A stretch of 64,000 nucleotides of DNA from Rutpela maculata (lineage: Eukaryota; Arthropoda; Insecta; Coleoptera; Cerambycidae), in NCBI GenBank assembly GCA_936432065.2, contig OW386291.2, forward strand, positions 21,987,821-22,051,820. The letters run 5' to 3'. This document shows positions 43,450 to 54,208 of this stretch, in pieces. Under the pieces are notes generated by a model. It did not search any database. It saw only the letters and a program-made list of their open reading frames with translations, and had not been told where the DNA came from. The position numbers and the translations under genes are program-made. How positions within the stretch are numbered: the first letter of the stretch is position 1; every line of letters starts with the position of its first letter.

Positions 43450-43650
43450 ATCTTAGCCTTACATTCACACTGTCAAAACCATCAATCGCCATTGTTGTTG
43501 CTATTTTTTCATGAACAATTACTCGAGATTCTCTATATTTATAACAATTAAAATGCGCATCCCATAAACACGCCTCTTTTTCATATAATTCAAGAAATAT
43601 TGTAATTTCCTCAGAAATCCACTGTTATTTGTTGTTTTCTTAATGCTCAT
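43450..43650 (-). pseudogene. Harbinger Myb/MADF-like protein fragment
   Basis: On the opposite strand, EEITIFLELYEKEACLWDAH, then Y..R and IATTMAI-like coding, resembles the Myb/SANT or MADF DNA-binding partner encoded by Harbinger elements. Frames shift between blocks. Confidence 0.55.
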
Positions 43651-43697
43651 TTTTATATTCTATAGACGAATTTATATTAGTATAGTTACTTGTACTG

Positions 43698-43873
43698 CTG
43701 TGCGCAAAAAAAATGGGACAAGTCTTATATCGTATAAAATCTAGTTTTGTACATCTAACTAATTTTTGTGACATTGTCAATTATTTGTCAAAATTCATTG
43801 CAAGTGTGCAAATAGAGACAGATTTATATTAGGAAAAAATAGTTGTCCTATTTTTTTTTTTTTGCTCACGACA
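43698..43873. mobile_element. Small MITE nested in the Harbinger element
   Basis: GTGCGCAAAAAAAATGGGAC and TTGTCC...TTTTTGCTCAC are inverted about 175 bp apart. No coding. Confidence 0.5.
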
Positions 43874-44140
43874 GTACCAGCTACTAGTACAAGTAACTAG
43901 CCAGGATAGTGTCTCTAGACAACTCAAAGTTTATGTCAATTTTACTTCATAATGACGTACAACTTGGTACTGGAGGGCCACAAAGTTGGAAATTACTAAC
44001 ATTTTTGCATCATTGCATGCAAGATCAAGACTTGCTCGCCAGTTCTCGCCAGTAAATGTTTATACGTTCAATATTTTTTTACTGGCGTGCCAACATCTAC
44101 TGGCGCCACTAAATCCATGCACATATAAACTCGCTATTAA

Positions 44141-45370
44141 AGCAAGTATTGTGAATGTATAAACTGACATTCAGAATTTCATGGAAATGTACATTGTTAA
44201 CCTAAATTGAATTCAAAACAGCTGTTTTTAAAAAAATGTTTACTGTCTGTATCACCTTTTTTTTTTGAGATATTTCAATTTGTTTCTTTTCGTACTCCAT
44301 ACTAAGATTATCCTGATTATTTTTTTTATAAAATAAGTCATTCGGAAATATTCTTTATTATCTTGCAATGTACATTTATAAAAGTCACATAAAAGTAATT
44401 GTATTGTATTGAAATAGAATCAAAATTGAACGTCGCATGCAGTTGATCAATACGTTTTAAAATATCATCGGTAGTGTACATTATACTTACCCAACAGAAT
44501 GTGTTCTGAATATTTAACGTGCTTGCTATACTTAGATAATATGGTCTTTTCCTAAGTACTTTACTTTATTGAACGACGTTTTGCATACATCTTGTGGTCT
44601 CTATAACTGGTCCAATTTTCCGTCACTATTTTTGGGCATCCAATTCTTTTAGAAATCTAAAACATTAAAAATAGATATAATATATTATGACACTAATAAA
44701 TTGTACTACCTACTTAAACTATCAGTTTATTAACTCATATTTGATCTCATAATTTAAACCAAATATACAGAAGCTGGTTTAATAAGCAGTACCTATTTGA
44801 GTTTTATTTGCATTGAAAAACTAAGAGTACCTAGTCAATATTAGTTAGTCTAAGATCTGAAATGCCTCATAGACACATTCAACTTTATTAAAAAATATGT
44901 ATTAAGTCTGTAAAATAATTATCTACTTATACTTATATTATTTTATTTTAGAGAGCACCTGAAACCCTACGACTACGCCTGAGGAATAATTACAAATAAG
45001 ATAATACTTGCCTACAAAATGATTTATTCCATTCTTTCCCTAACGCGGGATCGTATATAAAACACTATTTACCGATTCTGAAAACAGAAAAATTGTCTGG
45101 ATGTTATGGAAGTCTAAGAAACACATAAATAAAACAAAAATAGCCACAAATAACAATGGCGATGTAAACAAAGTTTTAATGCATTTTCGACATTCGACCC
45201 GCGACATTTGAATTAGCCAATAGAATTCAGGATACCTTGAAACCCCCCCGCAAAAACATCTTGTAACATGCGACACGCCCACATGCCGAGTCTAGATAAT
45301 ATATGGTCGAAGCAAAAAATCCTTAAAATTTTACTCAAAAAGCAGAAATCTACCAAATGTGGCAACGCTG
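44141..45370. other. AT-rich region without secure gene
   Basis: Short exon-like patches on the minus strand (DPALGKEWNKS near 45050-45010; GCPKIVTENWTSYRDHKMY near 44630-44580, behind a TTTTAG acceptor) faintly recall a decayed THAP domain. Too weak to annotate as a gene. Confidence 0.3.
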
Positions 45371-45414
45371 GTCTGTATGATAACATTAGCTATTTTCTTT
45401 CGTGCTGAACAAAG

Positions 45415-46379
45415 TAGTGATGGGCGATATATCACGAACTGTGATTTAATCACTGATATTAAGAAATCACAGGTAACGACTGTTAGTAAAGTTGGCAGAA
45501 AAGCGTGACGTGATCACGACTTTCCGATTTCGTTCTCTTGTCGTGCTCTTGCCAATATATCTTTCACGATATTTACTTTGAGTCGATTATCGTCTGCGGC
45601 CGTATGTATTAACACGTAAAGCAAGCGATCCCGTGCCTTAGCGTCGTTAGATACGCATTTCACACTATTTAGATATTTATATAAATATCTGTATGCGTGT
45701 CTTTTATTGACTGGCGATGCGATGTGGCGATTGGGGGCAGGATCATGACGGAACATTTTTGTTTTATAATACCAGAAGTAACTATAACTACTCGTAAAAA
45801 TATTTTATATGATTAAATATACTAGCAATTTTATTGCATATATTGAGCTTTTACGTTTCGGCATGAAATATGAATAAAAATATGGAATTCGACAATAAAC
45901 AAATGAAAACATTTTTAAAAAACATCCTTATATATTATAAAACAACAAAAAAAATAACATTAAAAAATAAATTTACCATTTTAAATTAATAAAAATTCGT
46001 GTAAAATAAACATAAATATAAACAGGAAATTTATTGATGCTTTTCCGAAATGTTAATGGTAGTACAACTTTACAAAAATATCCTATTATCAAGTTCCATT
46101 GAAAACTTAGTGCTTTTGCTTTATTACCAATCCATACATCAGGTTATTTGGATAAACAAATAATAATATATATATTATACATATCTGTGGCAGCACGGGA
46201 TTACCAAAGTAGCTAATTCACCATTCACGTCTATCGGCGCTTAGGGAACGATTAACAATTTCTCCCGTACGTCGTATTATGAAAGTCGTGATCACATCAC
46301 GTTTTAAATTCACTGATATAAGAAAATCACAGTAACGATTTACGTTGTGATTGAAAAATCACCATATCGCCCATCACTA
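45415..46379. mobile_element. hAT-type non-autonomous element, 965 bp
   Basis: Ends TAGTGATGGGCGATA and TATCGCCCATCACTA, with a perfect 8-bp target duplication GAACAAAG (45407-45414, 46380-46387). The subterminal GTGATTTAATCACTGATAT is inverted at the other end. It contains an 80-codon minus-strand frame (45756-45514) with RYLYKYLNSVKCV and KARDRLLYVLIHTAADDNRL that is not a transposase I recognise. Inserted in a relative of the element at 26043-26284. Confidence 0.92.
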
Positions 46380-46387
46380 GAACAAAG

Positions 46388-46799
46388 TGAACACAAGCGT
46401 TATAGATGGCGCAGCGCTCACGAACACACTGGAGCGCGAGCTGCTCATTGGCTAATGACCTTAGCCGTATTTCTTTGACATTGTACTTTAGATCAGATCA
46501 GTTTCTTCTCGTTTCTGATTGGTTGAAGCAGCTTATATCAACCTTTCAAACCAATCAGAAAGGAGATTAACTGAAATGATTACAAAAATTTACTCAAAGA
46601 AATACGGTTATTAGCACACTGGAACGCGAGCTGCTCATTGGCTAATGACATTAGCACACTGGAACGCGAGCTGCTCATGGACTAATGACATTTTTGCTAG
46701 TGTTACTAGCGCCATCTTCTTTCTTCACATTTTGCGGATCGGTTTTCATCGGAATTCCCGTTAGCGTCCGTAATCCTTGTCTTTATAATTATAATTCAT
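46388..46799. mobile_element. Second copy of the TAAAGACAAGGA-type element, rearranged
   Basis: Shares GTTATAGATGGCGCAG, the GAGCTGCTCATTGGCTAATG block and the right end (TCCTTGTCTTTATAATT) with 26043-26284. The GCTCATTGGCTAATGACATT block is expanded to three copies about 40 bp apart. Its left part was cut off by the hAT element at 45415-46379. Confidence 0.75.
46465..46607. mobile_element. MITE with CCGTATTTCTTTGA ends, 143 bp
   Basis: Perfect 14-bp inverted ends; interior with a further inverted pair around TTTCTGATTGGTT and AACCAATCAGAAA. Sits inside the second copy of the TAAAGACAAGGA element. Confidence 0.8.
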
Positions 46800-46908
46800 G
46801 ACAATCAGTAAGCAACCTTCAAAAATACCTCGATTTGATTGGCTGTGATTGCAATCAGTTCGTTCAGCATGAAAGAAAACAGGTATTAAGTTCTTTAATG
46901 GTGATAAC

Positions 46909-47355
46909 CAATGGCGGATTTACATATGGACACTTGGGGCACATGCCCAGGGCCCCCACGTAATTGGGGCCCCCGAGGAAATGTAAAGCACTGCAAATGT
47001 AAACATCTTTTATAGCAAAAAATATTTCTCAATTGTAAAAAAAAATTTTTCCACTCGCTCATCAAAAAAAAGGTGAGATGAAAAAAATTTATGTTGGGAT
47101 GAAAAAAAAATTTTTTGGATTTCTCCCCCCGCTTATCAAAAAATGTTGAGATCAAAAAAAATTGTTTTCGGATTAAGATTAGGTATTAAGAAAATAATGT
47201 AATAAGGGGCCCCCAACAATTTTTTGCCCTGGGGCCCCATGACGTCTAGTTACGTCACTGACATTTATATTTTAATTCTGTTAAAATTGGCCGCATTACT
47301 AGGGGCCCCCACATAAGAAGTGCCCAGAGACCTCTCAAACGTAAATCCGACCCTG
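46909..47355. mobile_element. hAT-type MITE rich in GGGGCCCC, 447 bp
   Basis: CAATGGCGGATTTACAT and ACGTAAATCCGACCCTG are inverted, with a perfect 8-bp duplication GTGATAAC (46901-46908, 47356-47363). GGGCCCCC tracts lie near both ends. Confidence 0.9.
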
Positions 47356-47454
47356 GTGATAACCCTGATATGGATCGATTTGTAGAGTATAAGCACAGAT
47401 CACAGAAGAAGAATCTTTCGACTTGTGTCCTTGTGGGTTAATTTTCTAATCTTT

Positions 47455-47612
47455 GACAGGTACCGCACTTTTCTAAATTCACCGGTGGATGCACCGGGTG
47501 GACAAAATACGAAGCTGATTGGCTATCTCTTTCAAATTAGTCAATCAAATAATGTTATTGCTTACCGGTGCGATGTACCGGTGAATTTAGAAATCTGCCC
47601 GTAGTTGATAAT
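47455..47612. repeat. Foldback just upstream of the TMED gene
   Basis: TTTCTAAATTCACCGGT and ACCGGTGAATTTAGAAA pair about 85 bases apart. Direct repeats of the form AATTTTCTAATCTTTG (about 47440 and 47610, one mismatch) flank it like a long target duplication. It ends about 150 bases before the start codon. Confidence 0.65.
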
Positions 47613-47760
47613 TCTCTAATCTTTGGTTGTTATTTGCTACCATCCTATTACCAACATACCAACCTCGCATTTGAAAATGCCTCTTCTCTGTCAAAAGACA
47701 AACGTCAAATTAGATATGTTCTGTACAAAACCGGCGTAAAAATATTTGAAATAGTAAAAA

Positions 47761-48462
47761 ATGAAGCAATATAGAAATATAATTATTCCAATCTTATTTA
47801 TTATACATATCGTTCAATCTCTGGAAAAAGAAATAACTATAAACATAGACCCAGGTAAAGAAGACTGCTTTTATCAATCAGCTAAAGAAGGGGACGTTAT
47901 AGACTTAGATTACCAAGTCATTGACGGTGGACATGGTGATTTAGACATCACATTTCATTTAGTAGATCCCACTGGTAGAATTTTAGTAGCGGATTATAAG
48001 AAGACCGAAAATACCCATCGAACTGATGCTACAATGGCTGGAGACTATAAATTTTGTTTCGATAATAGTTTTAGTTCGTTCAACATGAAAACTGTGTTCT
48101 TTGAACTTATTATTGAGGGAAATGACGACAGTGAGTGGGGTTCTGATAATGATGTAGATTTTGGAGGAATTGAACCTGATCAAATATATGAAATGAAAGT
48201 TCAAGACGTTCAAGAAATCGTAAACAGTGTAAGAACTCATTTAACAAAAGTACGTCATTTACAGGACATGAAACGAATAAATGAGGCTCGAGATAGAAAC
48301 GTGGCAGAAGAGAACTACTTTAAAGTAAATACGTATTCTCTTTTACAATTGATACTTATGATTGTTGTCGGTTTTATTCAAGTGGTTATGGTAAAAAGTT
48401 TGTTTGATGAGCGATCCAAAGTACATAAGATATGGAAAAATTTAGATAAAAATCTGAGATAA
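47761..48462 (+). CDS. p24/TMED family cargo receptor (TMED1/5-like)
   Basis: 233 residues, complete. Signal peptide 1-20. GOLD domain about 21-120 with the conserved cysteine pair C36 and C99 (EDCFYQS, YKFCFDNS) and the family motif FHLVDPTGR. Luminal coiled coil about 145-190. Single membrane helix about 193-214. Short basic cytosolic tail. Such type I proteins cycle between ER and Golgi in COPI/COPII vesicles and help load cargo. The coding frame has no intron; a host gene or an old retrocopy are both possible, but no poly(A) or target duplication is seen and the frame is clean. Paralogue assignment is tentative. Confidence 0.92.
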   Translation: MKQYRNIIIPILFIIHIVQSLEKEITINIDPGKEDCFYQSAKEGDVIDLDYQVIDGGHGDLDITFHLVDPTGRILVADYKKTENTHRTDATMAGDYKFCFDNSFSSFNMKTVFFELIIEGNDDSEWGSDNDVDFGGIEPDQIYEMKVQDVQEIVNSVRTHLTKVRHLQDMKRINEARDRNVAEENYFKVNTYSLLQLILMIVVGFIQVVMVKSLFDERSKVHKIWKNLDKNLR

Positions 48463-48491
48463 TTTAGCTGCTAAAATATTTGAACTTAAAA

Positions 48492-48497
48492 AATAAA
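48492..48497 (+). terminator. Polyadenylation signal of the TMED gene
   Basis: AATAAA 30 bases after the stop codon. Confidence 0.65.
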
Positions 48498-49332
48498 TGA
48501 ATCAGCTAAAACTCAATTCACATTTATTTTTTTTGCTGATGCTACTGTGGTTTGGCAAGTTTTTTTGTCATGACGAAATTCATGTATTTTTTGCCTATTT
48601 TAAATTACACGTTTTCGTACAAGTCAGTACAAATTATTTAACAAAAATATGTTGTATATATTAATATGTACTCCAGAACCAAAGCATATGGAGGAGCCCA
48701 AATAGTAACCTACTTAATTGTTATTTTTTAGGCAAGCGAAAGAGCTAAATTTATAACCGTTTTCTAATGTTGGGAATTTTAAAGAAATATTCATTTTATT
48801 TTATTTTTCTTTCTGGGAGCTTTGAATTACTAAATTAAACTTTTAGCTGATTCATGTATTGCAATAAGAAAGCAATAATCATGTTTTTTTTGGATCTATC
48901 ATAGGTAATTTTTAGAAGTGTCATGGCATAAGGAATTTTAAGAAAATATTGGCTATGCATGACATGGATATAAAAATAGTTTGCCCCCTTTTCCACAAAC
49001 AATATTTCCTTATTGCAAAATGTAGTAAAGCTTATATTTGTACCTATATTTTTTAAAAACGCCTTTATCTGGGTTTGCTTGATTATGTTTTGAAAAAAAA
49101 GAATCATGTATTCATCGAGATACTCCTTTTACTGAAAAATGCATAGAAGCTTAAAATTTTATATCGCCTATACAAGTATGCTTCTCTGCATCTTGCAATA
49201 AAACTTTATATTGCAAATTCGAAGTTCATATTCACGTTCAGCATAGTCAAAAATAGGGTGGCGGAAATTTCAGAAATATTCATCATTCTCTGGTACTTCT
49301 GACCAATAGGAAACATGCGCAGATTTTAATAT
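48498..49332. other. AT-rich region downstream of TMED
   Basis: ATGAATCAGCTAAAA at 48497-48511 is inverted at about 48841-48856, possibly a small MITE. Nothing else recognised. Confidence 0.35.
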
Positions 49333-49810
49333 CGTTAGAATTTGATTCTCTCTTTATCATAACAGTTTTGATTATTATTTTCATTGAAATACGTTGTATT
49401 AGACATAAAATTGAATTTGAAACAGTGTAATTTTACATACGAGAAAATGAGTTCGACATCACGATATCCACAGTCGACATGTAGAGACGTCAAACTATTT
49501 GTTTATTCTTGACAGTTGTTTAATAAAATGAGATACTGATTCACACTGCCACTAAGCAATATTTGGAATATTTAATTACAGATTTATCCAACTCAAATCA
49601 AAAGTTAGGACAAATTTACAAATGAAAAAAACTGAAAACATTAATTTTGTCACGCCACTGACAGGAGGAAATAAATTGTCTGACATCACTACATGTCAAC
49701 TGTGAATGTCATGATGTCAAACTCGTTTTACAGCGTATATAAGATTGCAACATACTTCAATGAGATTAATAATCAAAACTGTTATAACAAAGAGAGAATC
49801 TAATTTTATA
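49333..49810. mobile_element. TIR element with about 52-bp arms, 478 bp
   Basis: AGAATTTGATTCTCTCTTT...TTTCATTGAA at the left is inverted at 49757-49808. A second inner inverted pair surrounds TGTCAAACT. No coding; superfamily not assigned. Confidence 0.72.
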
Positions 49811-50559
49811 AATATTAAACAAACTAAAAATTTTTGCATGTTTTCTATTACCCCATCGTAATTGTTTTGGTTGATGTTACTGTTACTTTATGTGTTTATG
49901 TAAAAATTTAAATTATACCAAAAATATTAGACTAGTTGTGTGCTGTGTTAAAGATCACTATTTTTAAAATAACGATAAAAACAATCCTTTTATCAAGTTT
50001 TTAGATATTTCTAAAAGCTCTCTATACAAAACAACCATTATATAATATGTAGTCAATATTGTTCGCCCTTCTTCTTTTCTTCATTTTGCCATTGTATAAT
50101 GTTAGTCATTGCAGAAAGACGTTATTCGAGGACATTTATTACTTTGGTTGTTCCAAAATAACTTTTAAATTTTCATCGTAAAAGTTTGTGCATATTTGGT
50201 TAGAATACAAGAGTGAGCAAGGGGTGACAAGATCTCAGCCCTAGCTTCTGTGCATATATGGCACTAGCGACTAATGTAGGCTATATGTCTTCGTTTGGAC
50301 TGAGGTGCATGTTTGAAAGGTCAAAATACTTTGTCACATCACAGTCTAACATGTCTCGTGCATCGATAGACAATGTGAGAGCAGCCCGATTGTAATAATT
50401 TATTTATATTGTATGTGCATGTTATACAGATATCACTGTGAAATGCTTATTTATTTATCAATATGTACATTACAGGAAAAAATCCAAATAATACAGTACA
50501 GTAAACAGTAATTTGCCTAGCAATCTAAACTCTATTAAATTAAAATTAATCGCAATACC
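49811..50559. other. AT-rich spacer
   Basis: No gene or clear repeat recognised. Confidence 0.35.
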
Positions 50560-51960
50560 TAAAGCCTTGATTCACTTTTTATATTGATGGAACACAAAAT
50601 TAACATCGCAATTAGATAACATGAACAATAAGGTAACATTATTTATATTATACCTAAATAACAAATGGCTTTAAATTATGTACAAACACTGCAAGAAGGA
50701 TCAAGAAATTATGCCAAAAAGTGAAATGGCATATCATATCACCTTTCAAATATTTGACATTGCTTTAAATTTCTGTCCATGTTCAAAACTATAAAAAATG
50801 GCACTCAATTTTTTCCACTCCTTAATTGCAAGACAAACCTTTCTGCTGAATTCTGTCAAGTGTCACAGTAATTGGTTTTAACAAATTTAAAAAGTCTTTG
50901 GCCATTCTGTTAATTCGAATATTTGACACTAAAAAATTAATGGTCAATGTCATCTCTGTGACAGTCGGAAAGTGTATTCCATCTAACATTTTGTGGTAAT
51001 GTTAGTTTCTTGCCTCCCTTTTTTGTACCAAGCATTTGGCAACTGTATTGCAAAAATATTCTACAATTTGAACTACATGTAATTTTACTTTTATAACTTC
51101 CAAATCTTTGGAAAAAAAAATTCAGTATGTGGGCATATGTTATAATGTTATAATCCAGAACTTCGGAAATTATTTCCCCAATATTGTTCACATTTGCCGC
51201 ATTATCTGTGACCAAACTAGTAACTTTGCCGTTATACTCATGTTTGCACTTATTTATTAAATCAGTGGCCAAGTTTGCAAGAAAATCACATGTGTGGTTG
51301 TCCTAATTAATCCATACTTTCCAGAAGAAAACTGTTTTCATTTTCTAGTCAAAACTGCACATATTATCGGTTCATTATGACCATTTGACCAACCATCAAG
51401 ATATACAAATTCATTGACCTGATAAATTTTCAAATCACTTTGATTTCTCCTCTTCAAATATTTCATTTAAAAGGATTGATGATGACTGAAACCTAGAAGG
51501 CGGGACATACCCTGGTATTTCCAAATCTCTCTAAGTTCAGTAGTCTTAAGACAACAATTTGTTGCAAAAATGGCTCTCGCTATCTGTTTGTCTAATTATT
51601 TCTTTTTGTCCTGACATGTTCTTACAATAAAGGAGCTTAAACTAGTGCTATTCCAACTACTACCACTCAAATTCCCGCTTGCTGTTCATTGGGAATTTTC
51701 ACTTTGGCTCGTACTGGCTTGGCACTCATTAATTTTTTCACCTTCATTTTACTGATTTTTACAGGTTTCCCAGTGGTTTTTGAGACTGTCGACAAGCCTC
51801 TGAATTTTCTTATTACATTTCTTACATATTGCATGGCATCCCAGTTTGCCCATAACTTTTTTTTTGACAACATGTTGACAAGCACTATCTTCTTTCCTGC
51901 CTCGATTAAACATTTATTTTTAGTATACGTCACGCATCAATATTCAGTCGGCAATCAGTA
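50560..51960 (-). pseudogene. hAT transposase remnant (BED finger and DUF659-type region)
   Basis: Minus strand, several frames. Near 51850-51760, GCHAICKKCNKKIQRLVDSL and NHWETC form a BED-type zinc finger. Near 51380-51270, SNDHNEPIICAVLTRK. 51272-50937 starts MATDLINKCK and has VTSLVTDNAANVNNIGEII and YAHILN, the DUF659/catalytic region of hAT transposases. Near 50925, MAKDFLNLLKPITVTLDRIQ. Stops and shifts show that it is inactive. No ends were located. Confidence 0.8.
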
Positions 51961-52164
51961 CTAAATATTAAATGAAGTCGAAAGCCCTCTTCTTTTCTTA
52001 TATAGTCTACCGGGATTTGCAAGTTTCAACGTGTTACAAGCTTACAAGCGGCTTCTTAACTTGCAGAGCCAAGTCGATACAGTTTTTAAGCTAATTTTTA
52101 GTTTTAACATAATAATTGTCTAGAGATTTTTTTATTATTTATTAAGAAAATACAACACGAAAAG

Positions 52165-52440
52165 TTAAGAACTCAAATAAACGTTTTTATTTAAAAAAAT
52201 CATGATTTTTATCAACACTACCTGTGACACACCCGATGTTACCTCAATCTGGCAGGAGTAAAAACCTTTTAATCTAATTACTTTCTTTCTATTGGTTAGA
52301 TACGATTTGAGCCATGGCAACAATTTCCCACTTATACCATAACTTTCCAGTTTATTTATAAGCAAGTGGTGATTTAGTCCACCTGGAATCTCTAACTCAT
52401 TAAATCTGATAAATATGTACTATAGGATGTTGGATTTGTG
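52165..52440 (-). pseudogene. LINE reverse transcriptase fragment
   Basis: LLINKLESYGISGKLLPWLK, SYLTNRKK and SGVSQVVL correspond to RT motifs between the first catalytic Asp region (LNHH upstream) and the GVPQGS box of Jockey/CR1-type LINEs. About 90 codons, frameshifted at both ends. Confidence 0.78.
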
Positions 52441-53599
52441 CATGTAGAAAGTCCTCGGTAGAAACTATGTTGTTCTAAATTTATATTAATGTTAAATGAG
52501 TGAAATGTAGTGTCAGTTACTATACATTCAAAAACCTTAACACATTGACTGCCACTTTTATTTCAAGACCGTCTTTGACGGCCACACATTTTTTTAAAAG
52601 AAAATAAAGCAATAGATTTGAGAGCGTGCAAACGTGAGAGTGGCACTGAATGTGTTAAACATGTTGTAAAGCCCAGATATGTCAGTAACTAGTTATATTG
52701 AATTTAACACCAGATTTGAAAAATATGTTATAAAAATTTTCAAAGATTTTACCACATTCTTTGTATACGAATAAAGCTAGTATGACTGAAGTCAATAGAG
52801 ATGGTGGCTCCATCTACTAAAGAGTATTATACTAAAATTGTAATTGGCAAATTGGCTGTTATTATTAATCTGAACAAAATATTTTCTTGTAAATAAATGA
52901 TTACTACATGGTTCCCAAACAAAATTCTAAAATATCTCATTTGGCGCATCACTCCCCGCTCCCCACTGAGCTAGTCAGCTTGCTTACTCTTAAACAATGA
53001 GGGATGGATAAGACATCAAAATTTCAAATATTTGACTTAAACTGTGCTTGTTGGCCAAACATTTATTATGTGCAGAATTACAAACTACCAAATATATTGA
53101 TAAATAAACTTGGATTTATTTTAATGAATAAAATACAACTGAGAAATTATAATAATGAAATGTGCAAAAAGGTTTATCGCCAGTGAAAAAAAAAACCTTC
53201 AAAGTGCATTGCAATTTCAGAATTGAATCTAAATCTGTAGAAATATACAGCAAAAGTTAGAAAATATCTCGTTATTTGATGAAACCAGAAGTGATATTTA
53301 TACCTTGAATGACATCTTTCATTCTTTGTATGTAAAATTTTATTTTTATAAAATAAAAAGTAATGAAACAAGAAGTTACGCCCAGTATATTCCTGGATAA
53401 TAAATTTTGTACCAAGCATATATTTCTGGGCCAGATATGTAAATGTAGTAGTGCCATTTTAATACTGTAAATGTTATATAAATTTGTATTTTTATAGTCC
53501 TAAAATAATGAAACTACAAATAATGTAAGAAATATGTACCAACCATATTTTTTATTTGTTACTATTGGTGTAAAACAATTTTACAACATCACTAAATAA
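52441..53599. other. AT-rich spacer between the LINE fragment and NOP53
   Basis: No coding region or inverted repeat recognised. Confidence 0.35.
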
Positions 53600-53607
53600 C
53601 TAGTCGT

Positions 53608-53643
53608 TTTATTAAAAAAAAAAAAGAATTTTTGAGTTTTATT
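53608..53643 (-). terminator. Polyadenylation signals of NOP53
   Basis: Minus-strand AATAAA at 53643-53638, one base after the stop codon, and again at 53613-53608. The downstream copy is the more plausible one. Confidence 0.55.
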
Positions 53644-53644
53644 T

Positions 53645-54208
53645 TTAACGGGCTACCGTTTCCTTCCAATTTTCGTCCCTATGACCAGGCTTAATATATT
53701 TTTTCACCTTGGTCTTCTTGCGAACATGCCTCTTAGAAGGCACTAAAATATTTCGTTTTTGCATACTCTTAAATCTATCGGTAAGTAAATTCCCTTCAGT
53801 TTTTAGATTCTTTAAATTTCCAGCAATTTCTCGACCCATGTTGAATTCCAAATCAGGGTCCTCAAATTTCTTTGCTCCTAAAACTTTTGTCTGTTTTTTC
53901 TTCAGCTCGGCTTTCTTTTCGCGTTTTTTGCGTAATATCTGTTGTTTCTTCTCAATCTTTTCTAGTTCTTTATGTAATATTTTCAGCCTATGAATATCCG
54001 TTATTTTTTTCTTTTCCAACTTCAATACTTTGCGAGCATGTTCAAGTTTTAGTTGTTCCTTTTGCTTCCTTCTTTGCTTAACGGTTTTCTTGGTATTTTT
54101 CACCGGTGGGTTTATCATTTTGTATTCGTTGTCACTGGCTTCATTTTCTTCAACGTTAGTCCCATCTTTACTAGGTAAACCCTCCGACATTTCCACGAAC
54201 CATACTTG
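53645..54208 (-). CDS. NOP53: NOP53 (GLTSCR2/PICT1-like), last exon
   Basis: Exon begins after TTTCAG at 54209 with QVWFVEMSEGLPS and ends at TAA 53647-53645. A long Lys/Arg/Glu coiled coil (KKTVKQRRKQKEQ...KKREKKAELKKK) is followed by the NOP53 signature KFEDPDLEFNMGREIAGNLK, then KTEGNLLTDRFKSMQKRNIL, and a basic tail. NOP53 is a nucleolar factor needed for 60S ribosome maturation and recruits the exosome-associated helicase in other eukaryotes. The exon starts in phase 0, matching the end of the exon at 59801. Confidence 0.88.
   Translation of the reverse strand, partial: QVWFVEMSEGLPSKDGTNVEENEASDNEYKMINPPVKNTKKTVKQRRKQKEQLKLEHARKVLKLEKKKITDIHRLKILHKELEKIEKKQQILRKKREKKAELKKKQTKVLGAKKFEDPDLEFNMGREIAGNLKNLKTEGNLLTDRFKSMQKRNILVPSKRHVRKKTKVKKYIKPGHRDENWKETVAR

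Larger units (their letters stand above)
43075..44137. mobile_element. PIF/Harbinger element, deleted, 1063 bp
   Basis: Ends TGCCAGGTTTATACATGCAT and the inverse of TATAAACTCGCTAT, with TAA on both sides (43072-43074, 44138-44140) and GGCGCCAG repeated in each arm. It holds fragments of both Harbinger genes. Confidence 0.82.
37909..45370. mobile_element. Possible 7.5-kb hAT-type block
   Basis: CAGCGTTGCCACATTT at 37909 and its inverse ending at 45370, next to GTGTGTAT and GTCTGTAT (8 bp, one mismatch). Further inside, CTTCGACCATATATTA is also inverted (38183 and about 45310), so both ends belong to one family. It may be one element swollen by later insertions or two separate copies. No hAT transposase was recognised inside. 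Confidence 0.5.

Noticed and set aside
44575..45060. Possible decayed THAP exons (EWNKS; ENWTSYRDHKMY)
   Set aside because: Only isolated motifs, zinc ligands largely absent; suggestive but not enough for a feature.
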